DNA of 7,347 nt from Elusimicrobiota bacterium (GTDB taxonomy: Bacteria > Elusimicrobiota > Elusimicrobia > UBA1565 > JACRDR01), in contig JACQPI010000043.1 of assembly GCA_016207585.1 (NCBI GenBank), positions 1-7,347 on the forward strand, read 5' to 3'. Of this stretch, positions 1-5,515 are shown piece by piece. The notes below the pieces were generated by a model, which saw only the letters and a list, made by a program, of their open reading frames with translations, did no database searches and was not told where the DNA came from. A program made the position numbers and the translations under genes. The stretch's first letter is position 1, and each line of letters opens with the position of its first letter.

Positions 1-126
1 CAACCAGGCGGCGTCCCCGTTCGTTTAGAGCCGGAAGAAGTGATGCAAATTTCTTCTTTAGGGGTTCCACTCGTTAAGTCTATCAATTCCATAAACATGT
101 GTCAGTTATTATTTAACAGTTACTAA
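1..126 (+). CDS. Possible 3' end of a CDS truncated by the left edge
   Basis: Frame 1 is open from the first base to a TAA at 124-126 and encodes 41 residues, beginning QPGGVPVRLEPEEVMQISSL. The first thirty residues look like ordinary protein, with alternating charged and hydrophobic residues. The last dozen are less convincing and the DNA there turns AT-rich. I do not recognise a family. The stop codon overlaps, on the opposite strand, the stop of the small lipoprotein gene, so the two would be tail-to-tail neighbours. An open run of 41 codons is easily obtained by chance, so this rests mainly on composition and could be non-coding. Confidence 0.3.
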   Translation, partial: QPGGVPVRLEPEEVMQISSLGVPLVKSINSINMCQLLFNSY

Positions 127-305
127 GTGACCGCGAGCTTGAGCGGGGTCAACTGAGCTTTGCCGATCTTGGCGTTAAGATCGTAACCTTGATCGAGAAG
201 AGCCAGCACGGCAGGAGCCTGCCCGCTTTTAACGGCACGTACCATTGGGGAGGCACAGCCGGACGTTAAGAATACGAGCGACAGAAACGTGGAGAGCGAT
301 CTCAT
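123..305 (-). CDS. Very small ankyrin-type lipoprotein
   Basis: This encodes about 60 residues from ATG at 305; a TTG one codon upstream is less likely. The N-terminus is a short positively charged start, a hydrophobic stretch and a lipobox LTSGC. Signal peptidase II would therefore cleave before Cys17 and the product would be lipid-anchored in the envelope. The mature part resembles one ankyrin unit: a helix pair around AVKSGQAPAVLALLDQG, a turn DLNAK, then TPLKLAV, which is the start of a second repeat. It stops there with two tandem stop codons (TAG TAA), so the second repeat is incomplete. Ankyrin proteins usually have several repeats; this may be a remnant or a genuine mini-protein. No Shine-Dalgarno sequence precedes it. 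It lies downstream of the cytochrome terminator and so probably has its own promoter. Confidence 0.55.
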   Translation of the reverse strand: MRSLSTFLSLVFLTSGCASPMVRAVKSGQAPAVLALLDQGYDLNAKIGKAQLTPLKLAVT

Positions 306-311
306 CAACGC

Positions 312-317
312 AGTATA
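312..317 (-). promoter_or_regulatory. Candidate -10 box (TATACT) for the small lipoprotein
   Basis: On the minus strand TATACT ends 6 nt before the ATG at 305, so transcription would start at or next to the start codon and give a leaderless mRNA. This agrees with the absence of a ribosome-binding site. No good -35 hexamer is visible 16-18 nt upstream. The remainder of the gap up to the terminator (about 318-475) shows no other convincing gene or motif. Confidence 0.3.
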
Positions 318-474
318 CTTTTAAACAGGCACGCTTCGGGCGGCGTAGATGGAGAAAGAAGGATGCCGGCTCCGCGGACTTCACGGACTTCCCTCCTAAA
401 ATAGAGATCGGGATGCGCCTAAGGAGGTCGGCGAAGAGCTCCTGGGACCTCGCCACGCTTTTGCGCACCGCACC

Positions 475-513
475 GGCAAAACTCCGTGCCGGGGCGGACC
501 CGCCCCGGCACGG
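475..513 (-). terminator. Rho-independent terminator after the cytochrome-porin gene
   Basis: A perfect 14-bp inverted repeat (484-497 with 500-513, 2 nt between) forms a very GC-rich hairpin. On the minus strand it is followed by AGTTTTGCC, a short U tract. It begins about 13 nt after the stop codon of the cytochrome-porin gene, so it should end that transcript and insulate the small lipoprotein gene. Confidence 0.85.
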
Positions 514-526
514 TCATCGTCACGAC

Positions 527-1885
527 TCAGAACATGAACTGCAGTTCCAGCGTCAAGTCCTGGTTGATGGTATCCTTCTTCTTCCCGGCTGTCGGATTCG
601 CGGGGAGCGTATTTCCCCGGGTCAGATAGCGGGAGTATTCGAGGACGAAGCGCCCGTGATCGAAGGGCTTGTAGTGCACTCCGAAGGCCGGTCCGAATTT
701 CTCATTGTCAGGCAGGGCCGTGTCCTTGTCGAAGTACTCCCATTTCACGTATGGGGCGATGTCCCCGTCCTTGAAGTGGGCCTGAGCCTCCACATAGTAG
801 GTCAGCGAGTGATGGTTCTTTTCTTGGGTCTCCGCCGTTGGGGTGAAGCGATTGTTGCCCCACAGCAAGGAGCCGACGAGCGCGCCGCCCACCGGGCCGG
901 GCTTGAACGTATAGTTGCCCAGCAGGCCGTACTGGTAGAACCTGTCGCCGCCCTGCGCCTTGGCCAGCCAGTGCAGTGGATAGTAGCCCTTGTAGAAATA
1001 GGCGCCTATCATGCTGCCGTTGGAGTCGAAGCTGTAATCCAAGGTCGTGAAGACGTCCTTGTGATGGTCCGTATCCAACTCCACCGCGTTCTCATTTTTG
1101 CCCGTGCCGTTGACGATGCCCAGTTCCAGGAAGAAGTCCTTGTAGCCGGAGCCCAAGGCCCAGCCGTATTGCCTGTTGTAGGTCCGGTACGGGTTGTCCC
1201 CTAGCGTGGACATGAACGGAACCGGCCGGCTATACTCCAGCCTGGCGCCGCCGCCGTGCAGATGGACCAGTGAGGACATGATCCGCCCCATGCGGGCGCT
1301 CACGAAGGCATCGTCGTTGAAGTAGTGGTGATACTGCAGGTACATCTCCGCCAGCTTGCTGCGCGCCCAGTTCCCCTCCAGGGAATTCTGTTCGTCGGCG
1401 AGTTTCGTCGGACTTTCGCTGGTAGCCTCGTTTTCATGCAGATACATCTCGCCGAAGTAGGAGAAGCCTTTGTCCAGCGGGCCTCCCGTGTAGATGCTGA
1501 ACGCATGGGCCTGGAAGCCGTTGCCCGTCTTGATGACGTCCGCCTTCTCCTGCTCCGCCACCTTAGAGTATTTCGCCGTTGAGCGCAGCTTGCCCGTAAC
1601 GGCCAGATAGTCGGTCAGCCGCGCATCCTTCATTTCGACGTTGCCCGGCATCTTGTGGCCGCCGCGCAGGAACTTTTGCCCGGCTCCGGTGAGCTTGTAG
1701 CCTGTCGTATGGCAGACCGTGCAGCTCACCCCATACTTGCGAGCCCAGGCCGTGATAGCCTCCGCCTCCGCTACGCCCGTGGGTCGTACCGGGCACAAGT
1801 GCCGCATACTGTGGATGATGGGCGTCAACACCCACGCCGCCGCCAGGACCACCAGGGTCCCGATCAGGAGCTTTGCTTTTTTCAT
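527..1885 (-). CDS. Monoheme c-type cytochrome fused to an outer-membrane beta-barrel (Cyc2-like architecture)
   Basis: This 452-residue protein has a charged N-terminus and a hydrophobic export segment (about residues 5-24). A single heme c motif, CTVCH, lies at residues 55-59. It is preceded by AWARKYGVS and followed by KLTGAGQKFLRGG, the context typical of fused cytochrome-porins such as Cyc2. The remaining 370 or so residues are rich in aromatic, Gly and Asn residues with alternating polar and hydrophobic stretches, and the protein ends in Phe (LELQFMF), the usual signal for outer-membrane barrel insertion. I infer a heme plugged into or beside a porin, moving electrons across the outer membrane. 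Donor and direction (metal oxidation or reduction) cannot be read from sequence. H77 or M79 could be the distal heme ligand. The start is supported by GAGGAG at 1894-1899. A strong terminator follows. Other monoheme porin families are possible. Confidence 0.75.
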   Translation of the reverse strand: MKKAKLLIGTLVVLAAAWVLTPIIHSMRHLCPVRPTGVAEAEAITAWARKYGVSCTVCHTTGYKLTGAGQKFLRGGHKMPGNVEMKDARLTDYLAVTGKLRSTAKYSKVAEQEKADVIKTGNGFQAHAFSIYTGGPLDKGFSYFGEMYLHENEATSESPTKLADEQNSLEGNWARSKLAEMYLQYHHYFNDDAFVSARMGRIMSSLVHLHGGGARLEYSRPVPFMSTLGDNPYRTYNRQYGWALGSGYKDFFLELGIVNGTGKNENAVELDTDHHKDVFTTLDYSFDSNGSMIGAYFYKGYYPLHWLAKAQGGDRFYQYGLLGNYTFKPGPVGGALVGSLLWGNNRFTPTAETQEKNHHSLTYYVEAQAHFKDGDIAPYVKWEYFDKDTALPDNEKFGPAFGVHYKPFDHGRFVLEYSRYLTRGNTLPANPTAGKKKDTINQDLTLELQFMF

Positions 1886-1893
1886 TGTATTTT

Positions 1894-1899
1894 CTCCTC
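1894..1899 (-). promoter_or_regulatory. Ribosome-binding site of the cytochrome-porin gene
   Basis: GAGGAG on the minus strand sits 8 nt upstream of the ATG ending at 1885. It is the strongest Shine-Dalgarno sequence in the window and fixes this start. Confidence 0.7.
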
Positions 1900-1914
1900 G
1901 TTAAGAGACGTTTG

Positions 1915-1938
1915 ACGATATGTTAAGTAACATATCGT
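1915..1938. promoter_or_regulatory. Perfect 11-bp dyad upstream of the cytochrome-porin gene, likely operator
   Basis: ACGATATGTTA (1915-1925), two bases, then its exact reverse complement (1928-1938). The dyad is 29 bp from the start codon on the 5' side. It is AT-rich and is not followed by a T tract, so it does not look like a terminator. A homodimeric regulator site is the best guess, possibly acting as a repressor near the transcription start; a leader hairpin is the alternative. It does not fit the FNR (TTGAT-N4-ATCAA) or Crp (TGTGA-N6-TCACA) consensus well. Confidence 0.55.
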
Positions 1939-1955
1939 GGCGAATTGCAGCAATG

Positions 1956-1983
1956 AAAAAAGGCAACCGAACGCTTGCTTTTT
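1956..1983 (-). terminator. Candidate intrinsic terminator after the crp-like gene
   Basis: On the minus strand, AAAAAGCAA and TTGCCTTTTTT pair as a stem of about 9 bp with one bulged C and an 8-nt loop, ending in a T tract. It begins some 20 nt after the crp-like stop codon. The A and T tracts are nearly symmetrical. It would separate the crp-like transcript from the cytochrome-porin transcript, implying that the latter has its own promoter. Confidence 0.4.
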
Positions 1984-1988
1984 ATCAA
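1975..1988 (-). promoter_or_regulatory. FNR-box-like sequence upstream of the cytochrome-porin gene
   Basis: The minus strand reads TTGATAAAAAGCAA, which matches the FNR consensus TTGAT-N4-ATCAA at 9 of 10 fixed positions. It lies about 90 bp upstream of the cytochrome-porin start. The neighbouring regulator carries the E--SR recognition helix that reads TTGA half sites in FNR. The site overlaps the candidate terminator, so the match could be coincidental. Confidence 0.35.
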
Positions 1989-2003
1989 GCAAAAATCGCG
2001 GGC

Positions 2004-2780
2004 TCAAGCCAATAGATTGTGCGGACATGAAACCTCGCGGAGATGCTTCTCGTCTTTAATGCGCACGCGACGATCCTGGACGGCGATCCACCCCGTTGAG
2101 CAAAGCTCGGCCAGGGACCGGCTGATAACCTCGGGCGTCGTCCCGATGATTTGCGCGAGCTCCGTCCGCGTCTCCTGTAAGACGAATTCACTTTTTCCAG
2201 CGGAAGCGTTGGAGAGCTTTCGGCAAGTCGCCAATAAATACCCCGCAATTCGCGATTTAACCATGCAGGCCGCGAGGCAGTGCATGCGTTCTTCCGCGCC
2301 CCCCAATTTTTGCGCGAAGCTCTGGATCAAAAGGCGAAGCATCTCGTGGTCCTGGCCGAAGGTATCCCAGAAATGACGCGTCTCCAGGAAGCAGATTCGA
2401 GATTCCTCCATGGTCGTGCCCGTGCATGCGTAGGGTTTCTCGGCGAAAAACGCCCTATCTCCCAGAAGATCGGGGGCGTTCACGATGCGCACGATCTGGC
2501 TCCGTCCGCCGCTATCCTCTTTTGTGATTTTCACGCGGCCGCTGCAGATGAAGTAGAGACCTTGGGGACGATTCCCCTGGTAAAACAGGATATTTTCTCG
2601 ATGGTAGGCATGGAGCGTTGCCAACTGCCGGAAACGGCGCAGAGTTTTTTCAACGGCGTGATGAAACAAGGGAAGGTTTCGAGCCGGGCAGGAGCTCGGC
2701 TCGGCGCATGAACCCTTCTCTACCTTCAGAGGGGTCCGGGCGGGGGATCTTTTTCGACGGACGCAAGCCGGGCTTGGCAT
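2004..2780 (-). CDS. Crp/Fnr-family transcription regulator
   Basis: This 258-residue protein has an N-terminal extension (1-35) and a cyclic-nucleotide-type effector domain (about 36-150). The domain shows the family landmarks LPLF, GLYFICSGRVKI and DLLGDRAFF. A dimerisation helix and a C-terminal winged helix (about 200-245) follow. The recognition helix TPEVISRSL has E217, S220 and R221, the same E--SR pattern as FNR, which predicts binding to TTGA-type half sites. Cys25 and Cys31 have the spacing of FNR Cys23/Cys29, and Cys130 (ESRIC) aligns with FNR Cys122. The fourth iron-sulfur ligand is not obvious, so oxygen sensing is unproven. The arginine and serine pattern that binds cAMP is not evident. 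A sigma-54-type promoter lies 5' of the ATG. The start has only a weak GGA upstream, but no better in-frame ATG exists. Confidence 0.88.
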   Translation of the reverse strand: MPSPACVRRKRSPARTPLKVEKGSCAEPSSCPARNLPLFHHAVEKTLRRFRQLATLHAYHRENILFYQGNRPQGLYFICSGRVKITKEDSGGRSQIVRIVNAPDLLGDRAFFAEKPYACTGTTMEESRICFLETRHFWDTFGQDHEMLRLLIQSFAQKLGGAEERMHCLAACMVKSRIAGYLLATCRKLSNASAGKSEFVLQETRTELAQIIGTTPEVISRSLAELCSTGWIAVQDRRVRIKDEKHLREVSCPHNLLA

Positions 2781-2822
2781 AGTTCCGTTGCAAAATAGAC
2801 GGATGTCGACGAACTTACTTAG

Positions 2823-2837
2823 GCAACAAATCGGCCA
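2823..2837 (-). promoter_or_regulatory. Sigma-54-type -24/-12 promoter for the crp-like gene
   Basis: The minus strand reads TGGCCGATTTGTTGC: GG at -24, GC at -12 and exactly 10 nt between them. Predicted transcription would start near 2811 and leave a leader of about 30 nt before the ATG. Activator sites would have to lie inside the 3' end of the sigma-54-like gene, which ends at 2860. Confidence 0.7.
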
Positions 2838-2859
2838 AGCTGGGGTTACCGCGACGTGG

Positions 2860-3930
2860 CTACCGCTGCTTCCTGATTTCGTTTCGCACCGCGTTGACGG
2901 TGCGGCGCGAGATGCGGATGCCGCGCTCCAGCGCCAGGCGCTCGGCGAGCTGCGAGTCCGATTCGGAGGTTCCCTGCTCCAGCCAGCGCGCCAGCACCTC
3001 CCGCACGACGCGGCGCTGGCCCGGCAGGAGGGCGCTCAGCGGCGCTTCCTTCCCCCAGGGCAGCACGATGGAACGATGCGAGATGGCTCGGCTGACGGTG
3101 CTGGGCGCCAGCTGCAGGCGGTGGGCCAGCATGCGCAGGCTGATGGGGCGCAGGTCGAGCGGGCTGCGGCTCTGGAGGTGCTGCGCCTGGAGCTGGGTGA
3201 TAGATTCCATCACCCGGAACAGGGTGTTTTGCCTCAGGTTGATCGTCTCGATCCGCTTGATGAGGTGGCGCAGCCTCTTGCGCTCGGCGCCGCTCAGGCG
3301 GTCCCCGTGCTTCCACTCCTCCAGGGTGTCGTAGCGGATTTGGTATAAACCCCGCGCCCAGTAGGGAGAGAAGAACTCGAAGCGAGGCTGGCCCTCGGAG
3401 AGCTGGATGCGCGCCAGGCAGGAAAACGAGCGCTTCATGTTAGGGTCCCGCTCGGGAAGGTAGAATTCCGTCTCCGCGCCGATGTCGAGGAGGAGCTCGT
3501 GGATCGCCTGGACATCCTCCAATTTAAGCCCCGTCCGCCGGGCGATCTCCTCGAGCGGGACCGCTTCCTCCGCGTGCACGAAGTAGCGCTCGAAGTCGGG
3601 ACGGCCCATCTTGCGGATCAGGGGCAGCAGGTGGGCTTGCTTGTCGAGTTTTTCTTCTACATGGACCCTATCGCCCTTGGCGAGGATCTGCTCGTTGATC
3701 TCATAAAAACCGGAGGTGAGCGTCCCACGCGGCCAGCGCTGCCGCAGGATCGCGCCGGGCGCCGAGCTCGACCCGAACGCCAATTTCTTGAAAAGGGGGT
3801 CTTTTTCCAGCTTCTGTATCTCGAGGCTGAACTCGCTTTCCGGCATCTCGATCCAATCGGCCATCCTCAGGCGGCCCAGGATCGCAAGCCGCTGCTCGGT
3901 CCGGAGCTTCATCCCTAAACGCTGTTTCAT
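2860..3930 (-). CDS. Short, divergent sigma-54 (RpoN-family) factor
   Basis: The protein has 356 residues; typical RpoN has about 430-500. The N-terminus MKQRLGMKL and LEKDPLFKKL (41-50) resemble region I, but the usual Gln-rich MTPQLQQAI block is replaced by a charged stretch. The core-binding part includes PLEEIARRTGLKLEDVQAIH and a helix around LIKRIETINLRQNTLFRVM (223-241). It is followed by the DNA-binding helix-turn-helix (about 261-284, APSTVSRAIS), which in the family reads the -12 element. The RpoN box near 341-350 is SRRTVNAVRN and keeps only RRTV and R of the canonical ARRTVAKYRE; this segment reads the -24 element. A Shine-Dalgarno sequence AGGGGAG (3940-3946) supports the start. 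Divergent from the kinase/activator operon and preceded by a sigma-54-type promoter, it is probably a second, specialised sigma-54. Whether it is still activator-dependent is unknown. Confidence 0.82.
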   Translation of the reverse strand: MKQRLGMKLRTEQRLAILGRLRMADWIEMPESEFSLEIQKLEKDPLFKKLAFGSSSAPGAILRQRWPRGTLTSGFYEINEQILAKGDRVHVEEKLDKQAHLLPLIRKMGRPDFERYFVHAEEAVPLEEIARRTGLKLEDVQAIHELLLDIGAETEFYLPERDPNMKRSFSCLARIQLSEGQPRFEFFSPYWARGLYQIRYDTLEEWKHGDRLSGAERKRLRHLIKRIETINLRQNTLFRVMESITQLQAQHLQSRSPLDLRPISLRMLAHRLQLAPSTVSRAISHRSIVLPWGKEAPLSALLPGQRRVVREVLARWLEQGTSESDSQLAERLALERGIRISRRTVNAVRNEIRKQR

Positions 3931-3939
3931 GCCGCGCGA

Positions 3940-3946
3940 CTCCCCT
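3940..3946 (-). promoter_or_regulatory. Ribosome-binding site of the sigma-54-like gene
   Basis: AGGGGAG on the minus strand sits 9 nt before the ATG ending at 3930. It fixes the start, and region I-like sequence begins immediately at the N-terminus. Confidence 0.6.
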
Positions 3947-3954
3947 GGACTGCG

Positions 3955-3983
3955 TTGCTTACCATCGACCGATCAGCTAAAAT
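3955..3983 (+). promoter_or_regulatory. Candidate housekeeping promoter for the kinase/activator operon
   Basis: TTGCTT (3955-3960), a 17-nt spacer, then TAAAAT (3978-3983). The -10 box matches TATAAT at 5 of 6 positions; the -35 box is weak (3 of 6). Start would be near 3990, giving a leader of 45-70 nt. It overlaps the leader of the divergent sigma-54-like gene. Confidence 0.4.
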
Positions 3984-4016
3984 ACAGTTGGCAGAATTGT
4001 TCCGAAGCAGATAGTA

Positions 4017-4031
4017 GCAATATTTCGGCCA
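4017..4031 (-). promoter_or_regulatory. Sigma-54-type -24/-12 promoter for the sigma-54-like gene
   Basis: The minus strand reads TGGCCGAAATATTGC, with GG-N10-GC spacing and both conserved blocks intact. Predicted start is near 4005, with a leader of about 75 nt to the ATG at 3930. The site also lies inside the 5' leader of the divergent kinase gene, so polymerase bound here could obstruct kinase/activator transcription. Confidence 0.68.
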
Positions 4032-4034
4032 GAT

Positions 4035-5510
4035 GTGTTTAAAGGCCCATGTTGCTCCACTATGGAACGTATTCTGCCGGCAAAACTGGCAACCCTGATG
4101 GAGTGCACCCGAACCCTTTTGGATTGCGCCGCGGATATGATTTGGATCGGGGACGCCCAGAGCGGCGTGTTTTACGAGGTGAACAAGGCCGTCGCGCGGT
4201 GTTTGGGCTACCGCCGGGAAGATATGCTGGGAAAGCCCGCCTTTGATTTTTATTTCAGCGAGAGCGATCGTGACGCCGGCCGGGCGTTTTCGAAGGCCGT
4301 TGTGCGGAAAGGCTCGGCTTATCTCAACACGACCCTGCGGGCGCGTTCGGGCCAGCCGCTTCCCGTGGAACTCCGCGGCTCGTTCCTGGAGTATGAGGGC
4401 AAAAAGTCCCTTCTCGTCATCGCGCGCGACATGATGGGGGAGACCCAGTCCCGGCGCAAGGCTTTTTCCTTATATGAGGCGTTCCGGCACTCCAACGACG
4501 CGGTGTTTTACACGGATCGAAACGGGATCATCCTGGATGTCAACGCGGCTTTCACGCGGACTTACGGCTACGCGGCCGAGGAGGCGGTGGGGCGGACCCC
4601 GCGGATACTGCGCTCCCGGCACTCCACCGACGACATGTACCGCCGCATGTGGGAGAGCATCCTCGACCCGGCCAAGAACTACTGGCGCGGCGAGCTCATC
4701 AACAGGACCAAGGACGGCCGCGAAATTCCGGTCATATTGACGATCACCGCGGTTCGAGACGATTCCGGGACGGTCTTGGGCTACGTCTCCAACGCGATCG
4801 ACATATCCGAGCAGGTGACGCTTCGCTCCCGCGTGGCGCAATCCGAGGCGCTGGCCAACTTGGGGGAGATGGCCGCGGTCGTCGCCCACGAGATCCGCAA
4901 CCCCCTCGGCTCGATCGTCATGGCCGCCAAGCAGCTGGCGTCGGACAGCTTGGCATCCGAGGACCGGGAGGCGGTGCGCAAGGTGCTCAAGGACGAGGGC
5001 ACGCGCCTCAACGAGGTGTTGACGAACTTCCTGTCGTACGCGCGCCCCCGCGAGCTCAAGCTCAGCCGCAGCAGCCTCAACGACATCGTCTCCGAGGTGA
5101 CCCAGATGGTCCACTCGAATCCGGACCTTCTCGGCAAGATTCGGGTCCAGCTGAAGCTGGCCCGAAAGCTCGAATCCTTTCCGATGGACGCGGACCAGAT
5201 CCGCCAGGTCGTCTGGAACGTGGTCCTCAACGCGGTCCAGGCGATGGAGGGGCGCGGCGTCTTGGCGATCGAGACGGAATACGCCGGGGGCCGCGCCTGC
5301 GTGCGCATCCTCGACTCGGGCCCCGGAATCCCCGACGGCCATCTGCGCGACATCTTCAAGCCGTTCCACACGACCAAACGGCAGGGCACGGGGCTGGGGC
5401 TGGCGATCGCGGACCGCATCATCAAGGCCCACGGGGGAATGGTCGACGTGAAGACCCGCGCCGGGGAGGGCGCCGCCTTCACGATCTCTTTGCCGGCGGT
5501 GCAGGACTGA
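4035..5510 (+). CDS. Cytoplasmic double-PAS sensor histidine kinase (NtrB-like class)
   Basis: The protein has up to 491 residues and no transmembrane segment. Two PAS domains (about 26-135 and 145-258; the second has YTDRNGIILDVNAAF and the usual DISEQ end) should sense a cytoplasmic ligand, redox state or partner. The dimerisation domain carries the phospho-accepting His285 in VVAHEIRNPLG. The ATP-binding domain shows N box (WNVVLNAVQAMEG), G1 (DSGPGIP), F box (IFKPFHTT) and G2 (GTGLGLAI), all intact. The gene ends 5 nt before the NtrC-type activator, its obvious phosphorylation partner. The start is uncertain: GTG at 4035, or ATG at 4062 or 4098. None has a good ribosome-binding site, and all keep the PAS domains nearly complete. 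The signal cannot be deduced; Cys24, Cys31 and Cys56 in or near the first PAS domain are potential redox residues. Confidence 0.93.
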   Translation: MFKGPCCSTMERILPAKLATLMECTRTLLDCAADMIWIGDAQSGVFYEVNKAVARCLGYRREDMLGKPAFDFYFSESDRDAGRAFSKAVVRKGSAYLNTTLRARSGQPLPVELRGSFLEYEGKKSLLVIARDMMGETQSRRKAFSLYEAFRHSNDAVFYTDRNGIILDVNAAFTRTYGYAAEEAVGRTPRILRSRHSTDDMYRRMWESILDPAKNYWRGELINRTKDGREIPVILTITAVRDDSGTVLGYVSNAIDISEQVTLRSRVAQSEALANLGEMAAVVAHEIRNPLGSIVMAAKQLASDSLASEDREAVRKVLKDEGTRLNEVLTNFLSYARPRELKLSRSSLNDIVSEVTQMVHSNPDLLGKIRVQLKLARKLESFPMDADQIRQVVWNVVLNAVQAMEGRGVLAIETEYAGGRACVRILDSGPGIPDGHLRDIFKPFHTTKRQGTGLGLAIADRIIKAHGGMVDVKTRAGEGAAFTISLPAVQD

Positions 5511-5515
5511 AATTC

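Noticed and set aside
229..468. 79-residue minus-strand open frame between the small lipoprotein and the terminator
   Set aside because: It overlaps the lipoprotein gene and its likely promoter in another frame, shows no recognisable motif and has no ribosome-binding site.
1973..1990. Inverted repeat GCTTG / CAAGC with an 8-nt loop downstream of the crp-like gene
   Set aside because: The 5-bp stem is not followed by a T tract. The alternative pairing at 1956-1983 makes a better terminator from the same bases.
3989..4003. A fourth sigma-54-like element on the plus strand, TGGCAGAATTGTTCC, ahead of the kinase
   Set aside because: The spacing and the -24 block fit, but the nearly invariant G of the -12 GC is C. 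The overlapping housekeeping-type boxes explain the promoter as well, so it was not listed as a site.
4649..5515. Long plus-strand frame running into the NtrC-type activator, apparently adding some 290 residues
   Set aside because: This is the +1 shadow of the kinase gene in GC-rich DNA. Its translation is low-complexity Arg/Gly/Pro, and the receiver domain begins exactly at ATG 5516.
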